Positions 1 to 6,296 of a stretch of DNA of 10,269 nt are shown here, one piece after another. Positions within the stretch are counted from its first letter, which is position 1. Every line of letters starts with the position of its first letter. The notes under the pieces were generated by a model. That model did not search any database. It had not been told where the DNA came from and was given only the letters and a program-made list of their open reading frames with translations. The DNA is from JBBIVP01 sp037439705 [NCBI: bacterium] (GTDB taxonomy: Bacteria; JBBIVP01): contig JBBIVP010000062.1 of assembly GCA_037439705.1 (NCBI GenBank), positions 1 to 10,269 of the forward strand, read 5' to 3'. A program made the translations under genes and the position numbers.

Positions 1-1
1 A

Positions 2-685
2 AAGGGATTATCGTTTTTTATCCACAACGAAGTAATTAATGAAATTGAGTTTGAATCTATTTCAGAGGAATTCATTATCTTATCAAGTTCTTCAGCAGCA
101 GGAAGTTTCAGAGCCCTTGGATGGAAAGGATTATCTATTTCAGGAGAAGTTATTGGCATGGACATTTCTCCGCGTTCCTCCCACTGGAAAAAGGCACTTG
201 CCGGGAAAAAGGCACCTGATATTCTTCCAGTTTTAAAATTTGAGATTGAAAAGGGATTGCCCCTTTCATTTGATATAGGGTTTCATCTAACAAATCTTCC
301 ACATTCTCAGCTTCAGATGGCTGGATTATGGCTTGAATATGAAATAATGAAGGAGAGCATTTTCAGACCATCTTTTTCAATAAGGACTTCCTTTACAACC
401 ACCATTTTTCCAGAATCGCCTCACATCTATTCTATTTCGGCTGAAACAGGTGTGAGCAAAAGAAAGGCTGGATTTTTTTACTACGCAGGCTTTGGAGGCT
501 TTTATTCTAAAGCAAATGCAAGAGGATTTTCTGAAAGAGACTATTTCAGGGTAAAAGGAAAGTTAGGAATTACATTTCTTCTTGGAGCCTTTACTTTAAC
601 CCTGCAGGCAGACATATCAAGTATCTTCATGTATACCTTTGGAACAGGAATAAAAATTGAATCCAACGCCGGAAACTTGAATTAA
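2..685 (+). CDS. Hypothetical beta-rich, outer-membrane barrel-like protein (5'-truncated)
   Basis: The reading frame is open from the left edge (first complete codon at 2) to TAA at 683-685, giving the last 227 residues of a longer protein. The ATG at 158 lies inside this open frame and is unlikely to be the true start. No enzyme motif is visible. The C-terminal two thirds are made of alternating hydrophobic/polar segments rich in Phe, Tyr, Gly, Thr and Ser, for example SFSIRTSFTTT and FFYYAGFGGFYS, separated by short turns. That pattern is typical of transmembrane beta-strands of outer-membrane proteins. The protein does not end in the usual aromatic residue (it ends NLN), so insertion by the BAM complex is not certain. 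A role in the outer membrane is inferred from composition only; another beta-sandwich surface protein is possible. Its stop codon overlaps the promoter of the next transcript. Confidence 0.55.
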   Translation, partial: KGLSFFIHNEVINEIEFESISEEFIILSSSSAAGSFRALGWKGLSISGEVIGMDISPRSSHWKKALAGKKAPDILPVLKFEIEKGLPLSFDIGFHLTNLPHSQLQMAGLWLEYEIMKESIFRPSFSIRTSFTTTIFPESPHIYSISAETGVSKRKAGFFYYAGFGGFYSKANARGFSERDYFRVKGKLGITFLLGAFTLTLQADISSIFMYTFGTGIKIESNAGNLN

Positions 686-704
686 AAAATAAGAAGGGTA
701 AAAT
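677..704 (+). promoter_or_regulatory. Promoter of tRNA-Asp / PBP1A transcript
   Basis: A -35-like TTGAAT (677-682) is separated by 16 nt from a -10-like TAAAAT (699-704). The mature tRNA-Asp 5' end follows 10 nt later, as expected for a sigma-70-type promoter with a very short tRNA leader. The -35 element overlaps the stop codon of the upstream gene. No terminator is visible between the tRNA and the PBP1A gene, so the promoter probably serves both. Confidence 0.6.
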
Positions 705-714
705 TAAACCATAA

Positions 715-789
715 GGGGCTGTAGTTCAGCCCGGTTAGAACACCGGTCTGTCAAGCCGGGGGTCGCGGGTTCAAGTCCCGTCAGCCCCG
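715..789 (+). tRNA. tRNA-Asp (anticodon GTC)
   Basis: A complete cloverleaf can be folded. The acceptor stem is GGGGCTG (715-721) with CAGCCCC (782-788), and the D stem is GTTC/GAAC. The anticodon stem CCGGT/GCCGG encloses the loop CTGTCAA, with anticodon GTC at 750-752. The T arm has a 5-bp stem and loop TTCAAGT. The discriminator is G (789), an aspartate identity base. CCA is not encoded. The next gene's TTG start lies only 4 nt downstream. Confidence 0.97.
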
Positions 790-793
790 CATT

Positions 794-3214
794 TTGAATT
801 TAAAAAGAATTTTGAGGGGAAGAAAAGCCTTAATAATTTTTATAGCAGGTTTTTCCGTTCTTTTAGGGGTTTTTCTTTATCTCTTCCTCCTCTACCTTTC
901 CCTTCCCTCAATTGAATACCTTCAAAATTATAAACCCCCCATAACTACAAGGATTTATTCTGCTGATGGAAAGGTAATAGGAGAACTCTTTCGTGAAAGA
1001 AGGGATTACATCCCGATTGAAAAAATTCCGGAGCACTTAATAAACGCCTTCATTGCCTCAGAAGACGCTGAGTTCTTCAGGCACAAAGGTATAAACCTGA
1101 AAAGTCTGGTAAGGGCAACTTTTAAAAACATAGAAGCGGGCGCATTTGTTCAGGGAGGAAGCACAATAACCCAGCAATTAGCAAAGATGCTCCTACTTTC
1201 ACCACAAAAAAAGCTCTCAAGAAAAATAAAGGAGATTTTTCTTGCCTTAAAAATTGAAAAGGGAATGTCAAAGGAAAAAATTCTGGAACTTTACCTCAAT
1301 CACATATATTTAGGAGGTGGAGCATACGGAATAGCCGAAGGAACAAGAACCTATTTTAGAAAGCCCGTTTCTGAAATCAGCATCGGAGAGTCCGCACTTT
1401 TAGCCGGGGTTCTCAAGGCTCCATCCCTTTATTCCCCGCAAAAAAATCCGGCAGGAGCAAAAACAAGACAGGTTTATGTGCTTGAAAGAATGCTTAAAGA
1501 AGGATTTATAAGCGAGCAGGAATATGAAGAAGCGATAAAAACTCCTTTAAGAATATACAGAACATACAGAAATCCATTCTTTTACGAAGGTGGATATTTC
1601 GCCGAAGAAGTCAGAAAGAACCTTCTTCAGAAATACGGAGAAGAAATTCTTTATACCCATGGCTTGAAGATCTGTACATCAATGATACTGGAACACCAGA
1701 AGGCAGGAGCTTCAGCGTTAAAAAAGGGACTTGAAAATTTTGACAGGAAAAATGGATTCAGAGGGGTTACAGGAAATATCAAGGAAGAAGAATGGGAAAA
1801 ATTTCTTGAAGATGTCCAGAAAAAGGAAATTATTGAAAGGTCTGATTTCTTTGAAATCCTTTCCGATGGTAGCACAGTTGAATATCCGGAAAGGGGGTTA
1901 AAAACTGGCGAGGTTTATACAGGGCTTGTAAGTAGTGTGAACGATAAAACAAAAGAAATAGAAATCAGGGTTGGCTTCTTTAAAGGGGTGATTTCCGAAG
2001 AAAATTTCTCCTGGACATTAAAAAGCGAAAATAAGCCTTCTCGGATATTTAAAAAAGGTGACATTATAAATGTAAGGTTAGAAGAAATAAAAAGCGGAAA
2101 ACTCATACTTTCACTCTATCAGAAACCTATGGTTCAGGGTGCTCTCATATCAATTGAAAACTCAACAGGATTTATAACTGCCCTCGTTGGAGGATATGAA
2201 TGGACAGAAACCCAGTTCAACAGGGCAATTCAGGCAAAGAGACAGGTTGGCTCTGCATTCAAACCAATTATTTATGCTGCTGCCCTCACTCAGGGCTTCA
2301 CTCCTGCTTCTGTAATTGAGGATATGCCGGTAGCGTATGAAATGCCTGTAAACGAAAAAGAAGCGGAAGAAATTCCTGAAAAGTGGAAACCACTTAATTA
2401 TGACATGAATTTAAGGGGTGAAATAACCTTAGCAGAAGCACTTGCAAAATCGGTGAATCTCGCGACAATAAGGCTTCTTTCAAAAATCGGGGTTAAAAAT
2501 GCAATTGACCTTGCAAGAAGTTTGGGCATAGAGTCTCCACTCCCTTACGAATTAACACTCGGTCTTGGCTCCGCCTCCCTGTCCCTTTTAGAACTAACGA
2601 GAGCATACAGCGTTTTTCCAAACAGAGGAATTCTCAGGGATGTGATATTTGTAAAAAAAATAGAAGACGCAGATGGAAATCTGATTATTGAAAACATACC
2701 TGCTGAACCTGATCTCAACTATCCAGAGGATACCAGAAAGGCTTATTACACGGCAAAAAGAGTTTATCCGGAAGACCTTTCATACATAATGGTTTCACTC
2801 CTTCAGGGAGTGGTCAAATATGGAACCGGATGGAAGGCAAAAGCTCTTGGAAGACCTGTGGGCGGGAAAACAGGAACAACAAACGACTTCAGGGATGCCT
2901 GGTTCATTGGATTTACACAGGATTATACCGTAGGGGTGTGGGTGGGATACGATAACCTAACGCCACTTGGCGAAGGAGCAACTGGAAGTGCGGTAGCCGC
3001 ACCTATATGGGTTGATTTTATGAAAGAAATCCTCAAAAATGTTCCGTTTTCGGATTTTTCTTTACCTGATAACATTGTGTTCAGAAGAATAGACCCTGTA
3101 ACAGGCTATCTTGCAAAACCTGGAGATGAAAACTCCATACTCCAGGCATTCATTGAAGGGACAGAACCACAGACCTATTACGAAGATTATATGGAGAAGA
3201 TGAAGGGGTTTTAA
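794..3214 (+). CDS. mrcA: Penicillin-binding protein 1A, bifunctional transglycosylase/transpeptidase
   Basis: Class A PBP that polymerises lipid II into glycan strands and cross-links the stem peptides of peptidoglycan at the outer face of the inner membrane. From the N-terminus: a short cytoplasmic tail and one membrane helix (about residues 12-36), then a GT51 transglycosylase domain with EDAEFF (catalytic Glu90), QGGSTITQQLAK (120-131) and ELYLNHIYLGGGAYGI (165-180). A middle region (about 370-445) resembles the OB-like insert of PBP1A. The transpeptidase has the nucleophile motif SAFK (Ser487, Lys490), SVN (553-555) and KTGT (692-695). The length of 806 aa is normal for the family. No ATG is near the N-terminus; TTG at 794 gives a good tail plus anchor, and a second TTG at 812 is possible. 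Neither has a Shine-Dalgarno sequence, and 794 is 4 nt after tRNA-Asp, so translation probably begins on a nearly leaderless mRNA freed by tRNA 3' processing. Confidence 0.95.
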   Translation: MNLKRILRGRKALIIFIAGFSVLLGVFLYLFLLYLSLPSIEYLQNYKPPITTRIYSADGKVIGELFRERRDYIPIEKIPEHLINAFIASEDAEFFRHKGINLKSLVRATFKNIEAGAFVQGGSTITQQLAKMLLLSPQKKLSRKIKEIFLALKIEKGMSKEKILELYLNHIYLGGGAYGIAEGTRTYFRKPVSEISIGESALLAGVLKAPSLYSPQKNPAGAKTRQVYVLERMLKEGFISEQEYEEAIKTPLRIYRTYRNPFFYEGGYFAEEVRKNLLQKYGEEILYTHGLKICTSMILEHQKAGASALKKGLENFDRKNGFRGVTGNIKEEEWEKFLEDVQKKEIIERSDFFEILSDGSTVEYPERGLKTGEVYTGLVSSVNDKTKEIEIRVGFFKGVISEENFSWTLKSENKPSRIFKKGDIINVRLEEIKSGKLILSLYQKPMVQGALISIENSTGFITALVGGYEWTETQFNRAIQAKRQVGSAFKPIIYAAALTQGFTPASVIEDMPVAYEMPVNEKEAEEIPEKWKPLNYDMNLRGEITLAEALAKSVNLATIRLLSKIGVKNAIDLARSLGIESPLPYELTLGLGSASLSLLELTRAYSVFPNRGILRDVIFVKKIEDADGNLIIENIPAEPDLNYPEDTRKAYYTAKRVYPEDLSYIMVSLLQGVVKYGTGWKAKALGRPVGGKTGTTNDFRDAWFIGFTQDYTVGVWVGYDNLTPLGEGATGSAVAAPIWVDFMKEILKNVPFSDFSLPDNIVFRRIDPVTGYLAKPGDENSILQAFIEGTEPQTYYEDYMEKMKGF

Positions 3215-3476
3215 AAAATAAATATGCTCCCGCTAACTTGTAGAAGCACATACACATAGTTACTATGGGAAAGGGGGGAATTTAAGCTAAAAGAATTAAA
3301 ACTTGGATGAAAAAAGATCCTAAATTCAAAACCTGCCCGCAAAACCATATAAGAAGGATGTTTTTACAATTTTATCAAAAAGTTGAGATATAAACCAGGT
3401 CCCCCTCTCCTCCCCTCAAACAACACCTAACAAACAAAAACTTGTAGAAAATTTTTTGAGGGTGTAAAATTTATCT
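3215..3476. other. Intergenic region without a supported gene
   Basis: 262 nt between the PBP1A and phospholipase-like genes. It holds a 13-nt palindrome CATAGTTACTATG (3255-3267), without a following T-run and so not a convincing terminator. A 28-codon ATG ORF (3307-3393) has no Shine-Dalgarno sequence and no recognisable product. A C/T-rich tract lies at about 3398-3420. The right end carries the putative promoter of the next gene. No RNA gene or repeat array was seen. Confidence 0.6.
3442..3470 (+). promoter_or_regulatory. Putative promoter of the phospholipase C-like gene
   Basis: TTGTAG (3442-3447) and TAAAAT (3465-3470) are spaced by 17 nt. The ATG at 3477 begins 6 nt after the -10 element, so a normal transcription start would fall on or next to the initiation codon, giving a leaderless mRNA. 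No Shine-Dalgarno sequence is present. The -35 match is only moderate. Confidence 0.4.
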
Positions 3477-4394
3477 ATGTATTTGCTTATTCCCCTCATT
3501 CTTATCTTGTTGCTTCCCGAGATTTCTTATGCCTGGGGACCTGCTACACACATAAAACTCGGCATAGATGTTCTTTCCAATTCTTTTATTCCACCTGTAA
3601 TTTTTAACCTCATAAATGAATTTCCATATTATTTTCTCTACGGAAATATAGAAGCTGATGTAATCCTATGGAAGAATAAAATAGAGTACTCAAAACACTG
3701 TCACAACTGGAAGATTGGATTTGAAATCCTGAAAACAGCAAACACTCCTGAACTAAAGGCTTTCGCTTATGGATATCTCTCCCATCTTTCAGCAGACATA
3801 ATAGCCCATAACTTTTTCATTCCCATAGAGATGCTCCTTAACTATCCCTACAAAAAAGGCAAGCATCTTCCATGGGAAATAAGGTATGACAGATGGATAG
3901 ATGGGGAGGCATGGGAGGTTTTAAAAAAGATCAAAAAAGAAATAGACCCTTCCTGTGACGAACTCTTAAAAAATATGCTTGAAAGGAAATTCTTTTCTTT
4001 CAAAACCAACAAAAGGATATTTACCACATTTCTTACACTTCAGAGATTAAACAGGTGGAAACTGTTGATGAAAAACAAAAAAATTTCAGGTGAAACCCGT
4101 TTTTATTATGACCTTTCCCTCTTCGCGATGGTTTCCATCCTGTCAAAGGAACTAAATTCACCGTTTGTAAAAATTGACCCAACTGGTATCAGGGTGATGA
4201 AAAAGGCTCAAAGGCTCATAAGGGAACTAAAAGGATTAAAAGACGGGATTAGAGAAGTAAAAAGAAAGGTGCTCCTCAAAAAACTTTTAGCCTATCAACC
4301 CTATTTACCTGCTGATTGTCAGAGGTTGCTTTTCAGTGCTATAAGTTCAAGAACCCTGTATGCAAATTCATCCTTTGAACACTTCGGGATGTGA
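3477..4394 (+). CDS. Secreted zinc-dependent phospholipase C-like protein
   Basis: Matches the S1/P1-like zinc-dependent phospholipase C fold (PF00882 type). A hydrophobic signal peptide (residues 1-19) ends with SYA, so signal peptidase I would expose Trp20 as the mature N-terminus. In bacterial enzymes of this family the N-terminal Trp itself ligates zinc. Other candidate ligands follow in family order: His25 (WGPATH), Asp61, His74/His76, and HLSADIIAHN with His103, Asp107 and His111, then Glu118. After about residue 125 the sequence becomes Lys/Arg-rich and is not recognisable. Expected location is the periplasm or outside. The substrate is not evident; phospholipid is inferred from the family, but many bacterial homologues are uncharacterised. 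The ATG is supported by the signal peptide and a nearby promoter. The last 76 nt overlap the 3' end of coaBC on the other strand. Confidence 0.78.
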   Translation: MYLLIPLILILLLPEISYAWGPATHIKLGIDVLSNSFIPPVIFNLINEFPYYFLYGNIEADVILWKNKIEYSKHCHNWKIGFEILKTANTPELKAFAYGYLSHLSADIIAHNFFIPIEMLLNYPYKKGKHLPWEIRYDRWIDGEAWEVLKKIKKEIDPSCDELLKNMLERKFFSFKTNKRIFTTFLTLQRLNRWKLLMKNKKISGETRFYYDLSLFAMVSILSKELNSPFVKIDPTGIRVMKKAQRLIRELKGLKDGIREVKRKVLLKKLLAYQPYLPADCQRLLFSAISSRTLYANSSFEHFGM

Positions 4395-5521
4395 TGCCCC
4401 TTTCCCGAAGGAGTGAAAACATATCCTTCGTTTTCATCGGATTCAAATCCTATATCTGGTCTTGAAACATCATTAACAACTATAAAATCAAGTCCCTTTT
4501 TAATAAGTTTCTCCCTCGCATTTTTTTCAAGCTCTGAGGTCTCCGCAGCAAATCCAACGACAATCCTTTTCCCTTTCCTGGATTTTATTTCGCTCAGTAT
4601 ATCAGGAGTCATTTCAAGCTCAATATCAGGAACTCCCTTTTCTTTTTTTATCTTTCCTTTCACCCTCTTCTTGGATTTAAAATCACATACTGCAGCAGTT
4701 TTTATTATCACATCAGAATTATTTATCTCCTCTTTTACTGCTTCAAGCATCTCTTCAGCAGAAACAACCCTTTTCACCCTCACCCCATCAGGTGGTTTAA
4801 GATTGGTAGGTCCACTTACCAAACAAACCTCAGCCCCCATCCATTTTCCGACTCTGGCAAAAGAATAACCCATTTTACCACTGGACGGATTTGAGATGAA
4901 ACGCACATCGTCTATGAATTCCCTTGTGGGTCCGGCGGTAACGAGCATCTTTTTTCCATCAAAAAATTTAGGAGAGAAAAATTCTTTCACTGCATCCATT
5001 ATCTCCTCTGGTTCCCTCATCCTCCCCTTTCCCGTGAAACCGCAGGCAAGTTCTCCATAACCGGGCTCAAGTATCCTTACCCCCAATTTTTTCAATTTTT
5101 CAATGTTTTCCTGCACAGCAGGATTATTCCACATTCCAGTATTCATTGCAGGACAGAGAAGCAATTTCTGAGGAGGAGGAACGAGAAGGGAAGTTGAAAG
5201 AAGGTCATTGGCGATTCCGTTAGCCAGTTTTCCTATTATATCTGCTGTGGCTGGTGCAACAATTATAAGGTCGCTTTCAACAGGAAATTTCACATGTTTT
5301 ATTGCCACATCGGAATAATCATCAAACATCTCAACAAGAACCTGATTTTCGGATATTGCGTGAAAGGTCGCCCTTCCAACAAACTTTTCACCTGTAGGAG
5401 AAAGGATTACATTCACATCACAGCCCTCTTTCTTCAAAAGCCTCAAAAGTTCAACGCTTTTGTATGCTGAAATTCCTCCGCCCACACACAAAAGGATTTT
5501 TTTCTCCCTCAAAAAATGCAT
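4319..5521 (-). CDS. coaBC: Bifunctional phosphopantothenoylcysteine decarboxylase / phosphopantothenate-cysteine ligase
   Basis: Catalyses two consecutive steps of coenzyme A synthesis in the cytoplasm: joining of cysteine to 4'-phosphopantothenate (CoaB) and FMN-dependent decarboxylation to 4'-phosphopantetheine (CoaC). Numbered from ATG 5521, the CoaC half shows GGGISAYK (14-21, FMN site), catalytic His76 in KHVKFP, PAMNTGMW (124-131) and ACGFTGKGRM with Cys160. The CoaB half shows VTAGPTRE (194-201), RFISNPSSGKMG (207-218), the lysine-rich KGKIKK segment and VGFAAET. The length of 400 aa is normal. An upstream in-frame GTG at 5539 lies inside tRNA-Val, so ATG 5521 is preferred; TTG 5512 is also possible. 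The start is 8 nt after the encoded CCA of tRNA-Val, with no clear Shine-Dalgarno sequence, so both probably share one transcript. Confidence 0.95.
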   Translation of the reverse strand: MHFLREKKILLCVGGGISAYKSVELLRLLKKEGCDVNVILSPTGEKFVGRATFHAISENQVLVEMFDDYSDVAIKHVKFPVESDLIIVAPATADIIGKLANGIANDLLSTSLLVPPPQKLLLCPAMNTGMWNNPAVQENIEKLKKLGVRILEPGYGELACGFTGKGRMREPEEIMDAVKEFFSPKFFDGKKMLVTAGPTREFIDDVRFISNPSSGKMGYSFARVGKWMGAEVCLVSGPTNLKPPDGVRVKRVVSAEEMLEAVKEEINNSDVIIKTAAVCDFKSKKRVKGKIKKEKGVPDIELEMTPDILSEIKSRKGKRIVVGFAAETSELEKNAREKLIKKGLDFIVVNDVSRPDIGFESDENEGYVFTPSGKGHHIPKCSKDEFAYRVLELIALKSNL

Positions 5522-5529
5522 TTTATAAA

Positions 5530-5604
5530 TGGTAGGCACGGGCGGTTTCGAACCGCCGACCTCTGCCGCGTCAAGACAGCGCTCTCCCCCTGAGCTACGT
5601 GCCT
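5530..5604 (-). tRNA. tRNA-Val (anticodon GAC), CCA encoded
   Basis: Read on the minus strand, the acceptor stem AGGCACG (5604-5598) pairs with CGTGCCT (5540-5534). The D stem is GCTC/GAGC. The anticodon stem CTGTC/GGCAG encloses TTGACGC, with anticodon GAC at 5572-5570. The T arm is GGCGG/CCGCC with loop TTCGAAA. The discriminator is A (5533), as expected for valine, and CCA follows at 5532-5530. coaBC starts 8 nt downstream. Confidence 0.97.
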
Positions 5605-5613
5605 GCTAAAAAC

Positions 5614-5642
5614 AATATACAGAAATTCAAAATTTAAATCAA
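5614..5642 (-). promoter_or_regulatory. Promoter of tRNA-Val / coaBC transcript
   Basis: On the minus strand TTGATT (5642-5637) and TATATT (5619-5614) are spaced by 17 nt. The tRNA 5' end (5604) lies 9 nt beyond the -10 element, fitting a short tRNA leader. No other promoter is evident for coaBC. Confidence 0.6.
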
Positions 5643-5794
5643 CTTTCAAAGGTTTTACATCACCACTTGATTCCAAGAAAAAAGTCAAAATTCAAGACCT
5701 GGTTTATATAATTCGAGTATAGGAATATAGTAGTGAATAAGAGAAATATACATAATGGGGGTGTGGGGAGACTGAAAAGTTGTGGAAAAGTTAA
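5643..5794. other. Non-coding stretch upstream of a transposase remnant
   Basis: AT-rich sequence with stop codons in all plus-strand frames. A 93-codon minus-strand frame runs through 5660-5941, but it is Leu/Ser/Phe-rich low-complexity sequence antisense to the transposase remnant and does not look like a protein. The stretch may contain further decayed mobile-element DNA, but nothing recognisable remains. Confidence 0.4.
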
Positions 5795-6154
5795 GATATG
5801 AGCGACATTAAGGAGTGAGAGGGAGAGATGAAGTTTTATTCTATATTTGGTAATATAAGGGGATTTTACAAGAGGAGGTTTCAGGATATGCTTTATAGTT
5901 TGAGAAGATTTTGAGTGTATGAGATAATAAAAAGACCTCACAAATCCCTCGGTCTAAAAAGCCCCTTAAATTTTCTCATTCAAACTCATAAAATGTCGCA
6001 TAAGTATATAACTTATACAATGTATGGAAAAACTCTTTATGAGAAACTAAAATCAATAATGCCTCATGTGAAAAAAGACATCACCATCTTCCCGTCCTTC
6101 ATACTTGATAAAGTAATTCCATTTTACCAGCATATTCCTTTCACGAGAAAATAA
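5795..6154 (+). pseudogene. Decayed C-terminal remnant of a DDE (IS3/IS481-type) transposase
   Basis: In one plus-strand frame, residues encoded from about 5828 read MKFYSIFG and continue through a region resembling the end of an rve/DDE integrase core. They stop at TGA (5912-5914) and resume in the same frame from GTG 5915 as VYEIIKRPHKSLGLKSP. The RPHxSLGxxSPxxFL block is a well-known signature of the C-terminal end of IS3 and IS481 family transposases. Further in-frame stops occur at 5792 and 5816. The N-terminal helix-turn-helix and most of the DDE core are absent from the window. The tail after about 5995 (MSHKYITYT onward to the TAA ending at 6154) may be read-through beyond the original end. 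No intact partner or terminal repeat pair was found. Boundaries are approximate and the exact IS family is uncertain. Confidence 0.7.
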
Positions 6155-6256
6155 AAAAATAAAAACGGGACACTCAAAGGGTGGTAATGATCTTTATAGA
6201 CAGTACACCTAACTCTTTCGGATTAAGCCATAAAAAATTTATATGCTGTAAAAAAA

Positions 6257-6285
6257 TTGAATTGGTGCTTTCTTTCTAATAAAGT
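6257..6285 (+). promoter_or_regulatory. Putative promoter of the csx1 operon
   Basis: TTGAAT (6257-6262) and TAAAGT (6280-6285) are spaced by 17 nt. The -35 hexamer is identical to that of the tRNA-Asp promoter. The csx1 ATG at 6297 is 11 nt after the -10 element, leaving at most a few nucleotides of leader. No Shine-Dalgarno sequence is present. Confidence 0.45.
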
Positions 6286-6296
6286 AAAAATCAAAG

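Noticed and set aside
811-820. Recurring TTTTGAGGG string near the starts of PBP1A (811), coaBC (minus strand, about 5505-5515) and upstream of the PLC-like gene (3453-3462)
   Set aside because: Its position relative to the start differs in each case (inside the coding region twice, upstream once), so a shared regulatory role is not supported.
3255-3267. Palindrome CATAGTTACTATG after the PBP1A gene
   Set aside because: Short, AT-rich and not followed by a T-run. Such palindromes are common by chance in this composition, and it is not a convincing terminator.
3307-3393. 28-codon ATG reading frame between the PBP1A and PLC-like genes
   Set aside because: No Shine-Dalgarno sequence, no recognisable protein and no sign of coupling to neighbours; length is within chance expectation.
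4413-4868. Plus-strand 151-codon reading frame
   Set aside because: Antisense shadow of coaBC, whose motifs are clear on the other strand. The Ser/Phe/Thr-rich composition is typical of a shadow frame.
5522-5539. Upstream GTG start for coaBC giving 6 extra residues
   Set aside because: The codon lies inside the acceptor stem of tRNA-Val, so it would be removed by tRNA processing; ATG 5521 is adequate.
5660-5941. Minus-strand 93-codon reading frame
   Set aside because: Leu/Ser/Phe-rich, repetitive and without domains. It runs antisense to the transposase remnant and has no Shine-Dalgarno sequence or promoter.
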